This document shows positions 35,883 through 43,361 of a stretch of DNA of 64,000 nt, in pieces; position 1 is the stretch's first letter, and each line of letters opens with the position of its first letter. Below the pieces are notes generated by a model. That model was not told the DNA's origin, did not search any database, and saw only the letters and a list, made by a program, of their open reading frames with translations. The position numbers and the translations under genes were made by a program. Source of the stretch: Mesonia ostreae (GTDB lineage Bacteria > Bacteroidota > Bacteroidia > Flavobacteriales > Flavobacteriaceae); the NCBI RefSeq assembly GCF_031845265.1, contig NZ_JAVRBG010000006.1, forward strand, positions 62,001-126,000, given 5' to 3'.

Positions 35883-37415
35883 TTATGGACAAGGAGTTTC
35901 ATCTAGTGGGTTAAATAAATTTCCGCCGAGAGTTATTCTACTCCACTTAATATTATAATTATTGATATCTGGATCACTTTCATTTTCTATAGTAGCTTTA
36001 AAAAGTGCAACTTTATCACCTAACCCTACTTTTTTTAGTTGTTTAAGTAGCATATATTGTAAGGCATCACTTCTGGATTCTGGAGTAGAATATTCCGTTT
36101 TAATACCTATTGAAAGGTCATAATAATTTTTTTTAAATTCTCTCCAATTTTGCGTGATGGCTATTTCCTCACTTTGACTTATACTTTCTAAAAGTGTTAC
36201 AGCAAAAATACCTTGGTCGGTAACGGTAATAACAAATGCATTTTCTGGATTAGTTGAGTTTGCATCATGACACTTAGTAACCAACTGAGCTACATCTTCG
36301 GGAGAAGGTATTTTTGAACTACCATCAAAATTTATTCCAGTTGCACTAACCATAGGTTTTTTATTATGCACGTGCGTGGCATTTAAAGACCCTTCTGGTA
36401 TTTGTAGATGTTGATTACCTACTGGTACACCATCAAAAAATCTTTTTTTGCCGTTAACCAAGTTTTGATAGAACCCAGATTCTTGATTGGCATTAATATT
36501 TTCTGGAGTGTTTAAATTTTTAAATCTTTGTTTATAAGAAGCGGTATTGGTTTGTCTGGTAATATTTTCACAAGGTGTGCCTACAATTACCTCTTCAAAA
36601 CAATTCCCTTCACAACCTGTGTTAGGAGAAGTAGTAACGCCGCCGCCGTTTCCATGAATATCTGGGTCGCTGCCATCATAGTCATTTGTGGGTGGTGTGC
36701 CACTTCCTCCGCCAGTACTGCCGCCGCCGCTGCTAGAAGATTCACCATTGTTTGAAGAAGATTCGTTGGATGATCCTACACTATCATCACACATAGAGGT
36801 ATCTAGCCATAAGTCTCCTCTATTCTCTTCTACACAAACATTTGTTGCCGGGTGATCATCTTGCCAAGGACACATCCATATCCCTATACAATCACCCAAA
36901 GCTGATACTTTAGATAGATCATTGTTAAAGTTTATTGGGGTTATTTCAACTGCATTAGCATCTAAATAGAATGATTTGTGTTCTGGGTAGGTTATATTTG
37001 GCGAGTTTAAAAAATACTTTACAATTACTGCAGTAACCGTATTTGAACTATCAATTTCTACGACTAAGTTTTCAAAATAATCATTATGAAGTGAATCTCT
37101 TGTTATAAAGAAAGTGTACGAGGTATAAAGCTCTGATGAGAATTCTTTAACTAAACTCGAATCTATGGTAAAACCGTATTGATCTTCCATTATTGTTCTA
37201 CCTTCAAAATTAGAATTCCCTACTTTCTTATCTATAAATTTCTGGTAGGCTTTTTTAAATTTAGTTTCTTTAGTTAATTCAGCAAAAGTTTTATTTTTAA
37301 ATTCAAACTTTAAATTTTTTTCAGAATGGCTTTCTATACCAGATTCCTCTATAAACTCATCTTTTTGACAGCTATAAAAAGTAAAAGATAGCATGAGAAG
37401 AAGGCTAAAATACAA
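35883..37415 (-). CDS. Large lipoprotein with Ser/Gly-rich linker and JAMM-like H-x-H ... S-x-x-D segment
   Basis: 510 residues from a TTG at 37415; lipobox F-Y-S-C. N-terminal ~180 residues are a flavobacterial globular region with Cys pairs (D-C-I-G-I-W-M-C-P-W). A low-complexity Ser/Gly linker spans roughly residues 205-260. The C-terminal ~220 residues contain His348-x-His350 and, 20 residues later, Ser371-P-E-Asp374, resembling a JAMM metal site with an unusually long spacer. A better start, ATG at 37480, reads into a G7 tract (37450-37456) that puts it one base out of frame; with six G it would continue through a basic N-terminus into this lipoprotein signal. The true start is therefore uncertain. 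It heads the DUF6705 array. Confidence 0.65.
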   Translation of the reverse strand: MYFSLLLMLSFTFYSCQKDEFIEESGIESHSEKNLKFEFKNKTFAELTKETKFKKAYQKFIDKKVGNSNFEGRTIMEDQYGFTIDSSLVKEFSSELYTSYTFFITRDSLHNDYFENLVVEIDSSNTVTAVIVKYFLNSPNITYPEHKSFYLDANAVEITPINFNNDLSKVSALGDCIGIWMCPWQDDHPATNVCVEENRGDLWLDTSMCDDSVGSSNESSSNNGESSSSGGGSTGGGSGTPPTNDYDGSDPDIHGNGGGVTTSPNTGCEGNCFEEVIVGTPCENITRQTNTASYKQRFKNLNTPENINANQESGFYQNLVNGKKRFFDGVPVGNQHLQIPEGSLNATHVHNKKPMVSATGINFDGSSKIPSPEDVAQLVTKCHDANSTNPENAFVITVTDQGIFAVTLLESISQSEEIAITQNWREFKKNYYDLSIGIKTEYSTPESRSDALQYMLLKQLKKVGLGDKVALFKATIENESDPDINNYNIKWSRITLGGNLFNPLDETPCP

Positions 37416-37449
37416 GCCCCATTTAAAGCATTTTGGCTTTAATTTTGAT

Positions 37450-37456
37450 GGGGGGG
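37450..37456. repeat. G7 homopolymer at the start of the lipoprotein gene
   Basis: Seven consecutive G on the plus strand (C7 in the gene) within an otherwise AT-rich leader, between the ATG at 37480 and the lipoprotein signal. Loss of one base restores a continuous frame. Confidence 0.7.
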
Positions 37457-37604
37457 TTGTGTGATTTGTTTTTGTTTCATAAATACATTGGTTTTAATGT
37501 GAATAATTTCTTAAATCTAAATCAAATTATTCATAAAAACTAACAATTATTTACTTTAATCTAATTAAATGTGTTTTAAGAGGTTAATTGATAGGTATAA
37601 GGAT

Positions 37605-37632
37605 AAAAAAATCCGCATAAAGCGGATTTTAT
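37605..37632 (-). terminator. Terminator of the outer-membrane protein gene
   Basis: AAAATCCGC (37608-37616) / GCGGATTTT (37622-37630), five-base loop, T-rich on exit. It lies 25 bases after the stop at 37657. The rest of 37457-37604 holds the lipoprotein 5' region and no gene. Confidence 0.8.
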
Positions 37633-37656
37633 ATATTGTATGATTTAGTATCGTTT

Positions 37657-38208
37657 TTAGAATCTATACCCCACACTAAAACCTGCGTGAAATTCAATCG
37701 CAGAAAAGCGGTCTTTTACCTCGTCACTAAAGTTACGCGCAATAGAAACATAAGGTCCTAAGACGAATTTGTCGCCAAAATTCCATTTATAACCAACACC
37801 TAAACCAACCATAAAGGCATTCATATCTACAGAAGTGTTTACTGTAGTACCTTCAACATTAAAATCTTGTTCAAAATCGCCAAAACGGTATTTTATAAAT
37901 GGATTGGCATAAATACCAGAACCTGCATTCTCTTTTCCAAAATAATAGTTGTAACCTATTTTAATACTATTGGTGTTAAACTTTCTAGAGCCTTTTTCGC
38001 TGTGGTAATTAATACGGTCGTTAATTAGAAACTCAGCATCTACAGATTGGTTAAAGCCTATAAAGCGTTCGTAACCCACTTCTACCGATGCGATCGCAAT
38101 GGTATTGGCGATGTTTAACTTTACCTCGTTTTGAGGAAAGCTTTCTTCTTGTGCTTTAACACTTATTCCGATAAGGAAAAGAAAAGCTAGCGCGTATAAT
38201 TTTTTCAT
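37657..38208 (-). CDS. Outer-membrane beta-barrel protein (OmpX/DUF3575-like)
   Basis: 183 residues from the Met at 38208, which begins the signal peptide (K-K-L-Y-A-L-A-F-L-F-L-I-G-I-S-V-K-A-Q); the open frame extends 63 bases upstream without a plausible signal. Eight or more amphipathic strands (V-G-Y-E-R-F, I-G-Y-N-Y-Y-F-G, G-V-G-Y-K-W-N-F-G) and terminal V-G-Y-R-F are typical of a small barrel. Its -7 promoter element TATATTTG lies at 38225-38232. It follows the phosphoesterase gene by 26 bases but probably has its own promoter. Confidence 0.8.
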   Translation of the reverse strand: MKKLYALAFLFLIGISVKAQEESFPQNEVKLNIANTIAIASVEVGYERFIGFNQSVDAEFLINDRINYHSEKGSRKFNTNSIKIGYNYYFGKENAGSGIYANPFIKYRFGDFEQDFNVEGTTVNTSVDMNAFMVGLGVGYKWNFGDKFVLGPYVSIARNFSDEVKDRFSAIEFHAGFSVGYRF

Positions 38209-38224
38209 AAGATTTAATTTTGTG

Positions 38225-38232
38225 CAAATATA
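38225..38232 (-). promoter_or_regulatory. -7 promoter element of the outer-membrane protein gene
   Basis: TATATTTG on the minus strand is an exact TAnnTTTG match, 16 bases before the ATG at 38208. No good -33 element is visible. Confidence 0.5.
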
Positions 38233-38234
38233 GG

Positions 38235-38963
38235 TTAATTTCTTCCTTTTTCGTGAGGATATAATTTCCAAACAGGATCGCTTTGAAAAACCTCTTTGCT
38301 GTGTACTTCTATCATAGATAATTTTCCCTTAAACGCAGCGCCCGTATCTACATTCCATACATTGGCAGCTTGTACGGGGTTTTCTTGATTAATTCGGGTA
38401 ACCGGCGTGTGTCCTATAAAAATCTCTTCAAATAAAGACAAACGTTTGGGGTAACGAAAATCATCTTTGGGGATGCTTTTATCTAAGCACAAAGCGGTTT
38501 CCCATAAAGTCCTGTCCCAATACAGCATATACGGTTCATATTCATGTTCTGGGCCGTGGAGGTTGGAGAAACCCGCGTGAAGAAACAATCTGTTTTTATC
38601 ATCAATATAGTAGTTCACCATTTCATTAAAAAAGTTAAGGTGCTGCTCGATCGTTTCTTCTGGTAAATTCCGATACACATCTATACTCGATTGCCCGCCG
38701 TGCTCTAACCATTTTTCGTTGGTTTTGTGAGTTTTGAGCCATTGGTGCAATAAGTCGTCATGATTACCGCGTATAAAAATACAGCTATTCTGCTTGGCTA
38801 ATTCTATAAGGTAAGAGATTACGTTGGCAGAATCACTCCACCCATCTACATAATCTCCCAAAAAAATAAGTTGATCTTTAGAGGTTATATTTGCTTTCTC
38901 TAGCAATTGTTTCAAGGCTTTTAAGCCGCCGTGTATATCGCCAATGGCAAAAATTCTATTCAT
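38235..38963 (-). CDS. Metallophosphoesterase (PPP-type Ser/Thr phosphatase fold)
   Basis: 242 residues. Canonical dinuclear metal motifs: G-D-I-H-G-G (residues 8-13), G-D-Y-V-D-G-W, R-G-N-H-D and later F-L-H-A-G-F and G-H-T-P-V. This is the family of bacterial PrpA/ApaH-like phosphatases; the substrate (phosphoprotein or dinucleotide) cannot be read. Its ATG follows directly after the TAA of the AlbA_2 gene with no gap, so they are translated together. Confidence 0.9.
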   Translation of the reverse strand: MNRIFAIGDIHGGLKALKQLLEKANITSKDQLIFLGDYVDGWSDSANVISYLIELAKQNSCIFIRGNHDDLLHQWLKTHKTNEKWLEHGGQSSIDVYRNLPEETIEQHLNFFNEMVNYYIDDKNRLFLHAGFSNLHGPEHEYEPYMLYWDRTLWETALCLDKSIPKDDFRYPKRLSLFEEIFIGHTPVTRINQENPVQAANVWNVDTGAAFKGKLSMIEVHSKEVFQSDPVWKLYPHEKGRN

Positions 38964-40100
38964 TTAATTGTATTTTACTTTTCTTAAAATCCTAATATTT
39001 TCTTTATAACGCAAATAAGCTTCTGGATAGTTATCTTTTAATAAATCTTTGGCTCTTTCCAATTCTTCAATCGCTTCGGGGAAACCATTAAAATAGCATA
39101 ATAAATAATTGGCAGGAAGTTTTAGAAGGTCTTCTTTTTCTATTTCGCTTAAGCGGATTTCTTTCTGCATCTTTTTAATGAGGCTGCTATTGCTGTTCAT
39201 AATATGATACAAAGTAGATTTTGAAAATTGAGGCGGCTCAAACACCATTTTATTTTCAATCTCATAACTGATGTTGTTGTGAAATTTAATCGTCACTTCC
39301 TCTAGGGGATAATACCTGTACGATTTGTAAAGACCCAAATGTACATATTCTAAAATTTTAAACTCATCCTCGTCAATCTCAATACTCACTTCATCCAAAT
39401 CTGAATAAAATAATTTTACCTGCTCGTTAATCAGCTGAATATTGACTCTAGAGTAAAAAGTACCCCGGTGATTCACTTTCTTTTTCCCAGCCCAGCAAAC
39501 CACAAAATATTCTTTAAAAACATGGTACGTGGGATTGTAATCTTTACTGCGTTGCATAAAATCAAAAACGCCATCTAAGGTATATTTAATGGTGTTTTGG
39601 GAGTGACTTTCTATTGCCGCTACTTTCTCTACATTGGTATCGTCGACTTTTACCTCAAAACTTTGTGGCATACTAATGCTGCCTTTGCGGTAAAAAACCA
39701 TGCCGCCATAGTACTTCCAAATGTTCTTTTTTAGAGAACATGTTTTTTCTTTGTTGGGACTTATACTAATTAAACCCACCACTTTCCCATCGGGTAAATG
39801 CGGAAATAAAATATTGGCATAATTTACTCTTGGCAGTTTTGTTAAATATGCATTCACCAAATTTTGTATTTTGCTATCATCATAAAAATCGACTCCAATG
39901 ATGAGGTTTTTTTGATCTTCCACCCCAATAACAATATAACTGTTGTTGTATGGATTGCTGTTAGATAAGGCGCAAATATGCTTTAATAATTTAGCTTTCC
40001 CTTCTTTGTCTCCCAAATTCACCTGTAGCTTCTTGTCATAAAAACTATTTTCATCGCTGTGGGCGAGTAAGTTTTTAATTAATAAGCGTTTGTTAATCAT
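38964..40100 (-). CDS. AlbA_2 (Schlafen-like) ATP-binding domain protein
   Basis: 378 residues from the Met at 40100. The N-terminal domain (about residues 15-160) is an AlbA_2/divergent AAA-4 fold: L-L-K-H-I-C-A-L-S-N-S ... Y-I-V-I-G-V-E-D ... N-L-I-I-G-V-D-F, with G-M-V-F-Y-R-K-G-S. The C-terminal half is flavobacterial and ends in a helical region rich in Glu/Arg. Relatives are annotated as transcriptional regulators or ATP-binding proteins; the role is unknown. It lies 11 bases after the SDR stop and directly before the phosphoesterase, forming a three-gene operon. Confidence 0.75.
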   Translation of the reverse strand: MINKRLLIKNLLAHSDENSFYDKKLQVNLGDKEGKAKLLKHICALSNSNPYNNSYIVIGVEDQKNLIIGVDFYDDSKIQNLVNAYLTKLPRVNYANILFPHLPDGKVVGLISISPNKEKTCSLKKNIWKYYGGMVFYRKGSISMPQSFEVKVDDTNVEKVAAIESHSQNTIKYTLDGVFDFMQRSKDYNPTYHVFKEYFVVCWAGKKKVNHRGTFYSRVNIQLINEQVKLFYSDLDEVSIEIDEDEFKILEYVHLGLYKSYRYYPLEEVTIKFHNNISYEIENKMVFEPPQFSKSTLYHIMNSNSSLIKKMQKEIRLSEIEKEDLLKLPANYLLCYFNGFPEAIEELERAKDLLKDNYPEAYLRYKENIRILRKVKYN

Positions 40101-40111
40101 GGGAGTAAATT

Positions 40112-40861
40112 TTAATTTTTGTCGACAATAGTCGAAGAAGCTTGCGCGGTACACATCACGGTAAGATCTGCAATATTAACGTGGTAAGGACGCGTAACGA
40201 CAAAGCAAATAATTTCGGCAATGTCTTTTGCTTGTAAGGCTTTATAACCCTGGTACACTTTATTGGCTCTATCTTCGTCCCCTTTAAAACGTACTTTGCT
40301 AAACTCGGTTTCTACCAAGCCAGGATTAATGGCGCCAACTTTTACGCCAGTGCCGTTAAGATCTAAGCGCATTCCTTGGTTAATTGCATCTACCGCGTGT
40401 TTGCTGGCGCAATACACATTTCCCTTGGGGTAAACTTCTTTTCCGGCGGTAGAACCAATATTTATAATGTGGCCTTCTTCTCTTTTTAGCATAGCTGGAA
40501 TAATTTCTTTACTCACATATAAAAGTCCTTTCACATTAATATCAATCATCGCATCCCAATCGTCTAGATTTCCGTCTTGAAAAGTATCCAATCCGTGAGC
40601 ATTTCCTGCATTATTAATCAATACGTCTATTTCTTTGAACGCTTCTGGCAAAGACTGAATTGCTTTTTTTACCTCTTCTTTGTCTCTCACATCAAATAAA
40701 AGTTGATGGGTGGGTGTATGTTTTAAAAATTCCTGTAGTTCGGTTAGTTTTGTTTCTCTTCTTCCGCAGAGTACCAATTGAAAACCTTCTTTAGCCAAAG
40801 CGATGGCCGTTGCTTTTCCAATTCCGCTAGAAGCGCCTGTAATAAAAGCTGTTTTTTTCAT
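40112..40861 (-). CDS. SDR-family NAD(P)-dependent oxidoreductase (YdfG-like)
   Basis: 249 residues. Classical short-chain dehydrogenase: cofactor motif T-G-A-S-S-G-I-G near the N-terminus, N-N-A-G in the middle, catalytic Ser in I-G-S-T-A-G, Tyr150 and Lys154 in V-Y-C-A-S-K. C-R-R after the second strand suggests preference for NADP. The closest described group oxidises 3-hydroxy acids such as L-allo-threonine or serine. First gene of a tight operon with the AlbA_2 and phosphoesterase genes. Confidence 0.9.
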   Translation of the reverse strand: MKKTAFITGASSGIGKATAIALAKEGFQLVLCGRRETKLTELQEFLKHTPTHQLLFDVRDKEEVKKAIQSLPEAFKEIDVLINNAGNAHGLDTFQDGNLDDWDAMIDINVKGLLYVSKEIIPAMLKREEGHIINIGSTAGKEVYPKGNVYCASKHAVDAINQGMRLDLNGTGVKVGAINPGLVETEFSKVRFKGDEDRANKVYQGYKALQAKDIAEIICFVVTRPYHVNIADLTVMCTAQASSTIVDKN

Positions 40862-41086
40862 TGTATTCTTTTTAAGGGGGGTTATACAAATCTTTACGGA
40901 AGATAGAAATTTTAGTATAACTAGGAAAAAGATTAACCTAATTAACGAGTTTCAATAGATTTTAGAAATAGAATAAATCATCGTGGAAGCATTAAAACAC
41001 TATCTAACTTAAGCGCTTTTGACTCAAAAGATAGTTTTGTTGCGAGTTAGAGAGCGATGTTTAAGAATGATTTGTCTTCTAAAACG

Positions 41087-41156
41087 CCTGTGCTGAGCGT
41101 AGCCAAAATAAGGGGTTAGCCCGCCTGAACGAATACATTCGGGCAGGGGGTGTGTA
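41087..41156. repeat. Dispersed GC-rich repeat upstream of the Bat operon
   Basis: CGCCTGTGCTGAGCGTAGCC (41090 region) is the reverse complement of a unit near 57381-57402, and CCCGCCTGAACGAATACATTCGGGCAGG (41130-41156) matches the one at 26183. The two units are adjacent, as dispersed mosaic repeats often are. Confidence 0.6.
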
Positions 41157-41180
41157 GGGTGTTCTGATTTTTTCAATTTT

Positions 41181-41260
41181 GACTTCGACTTCATTTTCAA
41201 TCTTTGGCTTCAACTTCTGCTTCTACTTCAATTTCAACTTCAATTTCAACTTCATTTTCA
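41181..41260. repeat. Degenerate hexanucleotide tandem array (nnYTTC)
   Basis: About a dozen six-base units of the form nnYTTC (GACTTC, AACTTC, TACTTC, AATTTC, ATTTTC) run in register for 80 bases with strong strand asymmetry: the plus strand is almost free of G. It lies about 170 bases before the moxR ATG. The rest of 40862-41428 shows only the palindromes above and a weak promoter-like TCACTTTG at 41380-41387. Confidence 0.65.
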
Positions 41261-41428
41261 AACCACCTCTTTTTTTTGCAACATTGATCAAATCTTAGCG
41301 TCTTTTGGGAGAGCAATTTGGTTGAAAACTATTTCATAGGTTTTAACCAATTGTTAACAAGGAATCAATAATAATTTTTTCACTTTGCAACGTTATAAAG
41401 TTCACAAAAAAATAAAATAAAACGAGGA

Positions 41429-42436
41429 ATGGATCAGCAGCAAAACTCATCAGTAGACATTTCAGAATTGAATGAAAAAATTCAAAGAGAAAGTGCTTTT
41501 GTAGATGTATTAACCAACGAGATGAATAAGGTTATTGTGGGGCAAAAACACATGATTGAGCGCTTATTGATTGGTTTATTAGGTCAAGGTCATATTTTAT
41601 TAGAAGGAGTACCAGGATTGGCAAAAACCTTAGCCATTAATACGCTTTCTAAGGCGGTAAAGGGAAGCTTTAGCAGAATTCAGTTTACGCCAGATTTACT
41701 TCCCGCAGATGTGGTGGGAACCATGATTTATAACATAAAGCTCTCTGATTTCAGCATAAAAAAAGGACCTATTTTCGCCAATTTTGTATTGGCGGATGAG
41801 ATTAACCGTGCGCCAGCAAAAGTGCAATCAGCTTTACTGGAGGCGATGCAAGAAAAGCAAGTCACCATTGGCGATACTACCTTTGTATTAGATAAGCCAT
41901 TTTTAGTAATGGCAACCCAAAACCCAGTGGAACAAGAGGGAACTTATCCTTTACCAGAAGCTCAAGTGGATCGTTTTATGCTAAAAACGGTAATTGATTA
42001 TCCTACGCTTGAAGACGAACAGTTAGTGGTACGTGCTAACTTAAAAGGAAGTTTTGAGCAGGTAAATCCTGTAGTTTCTCTAGATCAAATCCGCAGTGCG
42101 CAACAAGCCGCAAGAGATGTATATATGGATGAGAAAATAGAAAAATATATTCTAGATATTGTTTTTGCTACGCGTTACCCAGAACGCTATAATTTAGAGT
42201 CTTTAAAACCGCTTATTTCTTTTGGAGCTTCTCCTCGTGGAAGTATTAACCTTGCAACAGCAGCAAAATGCTACGCTTTTATAAAACGTAGAGGTTATGT
42301 AATTCCAGAAGATGTAAGAGCTGTAGTGATGGATGTACTTCGCCATAGAGTTGGAATTACCTACGAGGCGGAAGCAGAAAATATTACTTCGGAAGATATT
42401 GTTGGGAAAATTATCAACGAAATTGAAGTGCCATAA
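41429..42436 (+). CDS. MoxR-type AAA+ ATPase of the Bat operon
   Basis: 335 residues. Walker A as G-V-P-G-L-A-K-T, Walker B as V-L-A-D-E-I-N-R-A-P, sensor 1 A-T-Q-N-P-V-E-Q-E-G-T-Y-P-L-P-E-A-Q-x-D-R-F and sensor 2 region S-P-R-G. MoxR ATPases act as chaperones with VWA-domain partners; here they are the DUF58 and BatA/BatB proteins encoded downstream. First gene of an eight-gene operon extending to 50473. Confidence 0.93.
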   Translation: MDQQQNSSVDISELNEKIQRESAFVDVLTNEMNKVIVGQKHMIERLLIGLLGQGHILLEGVPGLAKTLAINTLSKAVKGSFSRIQFTPDLLPADVVGTMIYNIKLSDFSIKKGPIFANFVLADEINRAPAKVQSALLEAMQEKQVTIGDTTFVLDKPFLVMATQNPVEQEGTYPLPEAQVDRFMLKTVIDYPTLEDEQLVVRANLKGSFEQVNPVVSLDQIRSAQQAARDVYMDEKIEKYILDIVFATRYPERYNLESLKPLISFGASPRGSINLATAAKCYAFIKRRGYVIPEDVRAVVMDVLRHRVGITYEAEAENITSEDIVGKIINEIEVP

Positions 42437-42490
42437 AAAAGCGATCGAATTGAATATGATGTAATGCATCATTAAATAAGAAAGCATACT

Positions 42491-43357
42491 ATGGATACCA
42501 AAGAATTACTAAAAAAAGTACGAAAGATAGAAATTAAAACACGCCGGTTAAGTAACCACGTGTTTGGAGGGGAATACCATTCTACCTTTAAAGGTCGCGG
42601 AATGACCTTTAGCGAGGTGCGTCAATATCAATTTGGTGACGATGTACGAGCTATAGATTGGAATGTCACCGCGCGGTATAACGAACCTTTTGTCAAGATT
42701 TTTGAAGAGGAACGCGAACTTACCATGATGTTGATGGTAGACATTTCGGGTTCTGAGTTTTTTGGTACCCAAAGCAGTTTTAAGAAAGATATCATCACAG
42801 AGATCTCTGCAACCTTGGCTTTCTCGGCAACCCAAAACAATGATAAAATAGGTTTACTCCTTTTTTCAGACCAGATAGAACTCTATATCCCTCCCAAAAA
42901 AGGAAGGATGCACGTATTAAGAATTATTAGAGAGTTGTTAGAATTTCAGCCTAAAAGCAAAAAAACCGATGTTACTGCAGCCTTAAAATATATTCGGAAT
43001 ATGATGAAGAAAAAAGCCATCATTTTTATTCTTTCAGATTTTATGGATGATGACTATCAACGTACGCTCAAAATTTTAGCCAACAAACACGATGTTACAG
43101 GAATACGCGTTTATGATGAGCGCGAAGAAGAAATGCCAAATCTTGGCATGGTACAAATGCAAGATGCAGAAACGGGAGAATTTCTTTTAGTGAATACAGG
43201 ATCATCATCGGTAAGAAAAAATTATGCGAAGCATTACCAAGAGCGCGTAGATTATTTTAAAACAAGTTTCAATTTAAGCGGTGCAGGAACCTTGAGTACG
43301 CGAGTAGATGAAGGTTATGTGAAAAAATTACTCGGTTATTTTAAACGAAGAGGATAA
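42491..43357 (+). CDS. DUF58 domain protein (VWA-like)
   Basis: 288 residues, cytoplasmic. DUF58 signature G-R-G-M-T-F-S-E-V-R-Q-Y-Q-F-G-D-D-V-R-A-I-D-W-N-V-T-A-R at about residues 36-65, followed by a VWA-like strand M-L-M-V-D-I-S-G-S with an incomplete MIDAS (D-I-S-G-S). It is the invariant partner of MoxR ATPases. Fifty-five bases separate it from moxR and four from the next gene. Confidence 0.92.
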   Translation: MDTKELLKKVRKIEIKTRRLSNHVFGGEYHSTFKGRGMTFSEVRQYQFGDDVRAIDWNVTARYNEPFVKIFEEERELTMMLMVDISGSEFFGTQSSFKKDIITEISATLAFSATQNNDKIGLLLFSDQIELYIPPKKGRMHVLRIIRELLEFQPKSKKTDVTAALKYIRNMMKKKAIIFILSDFMDDDYQRTLKILANKHDVTGIRVYDEREEEMPNLGMVQMQDAETGEFLLVNTGSSSVRKNYAKHYQERVDYFKTSFNLSGAGTLSTRVDEGYVKKLLGYFKRRG

Positions 43358-43361
43358 GAAC

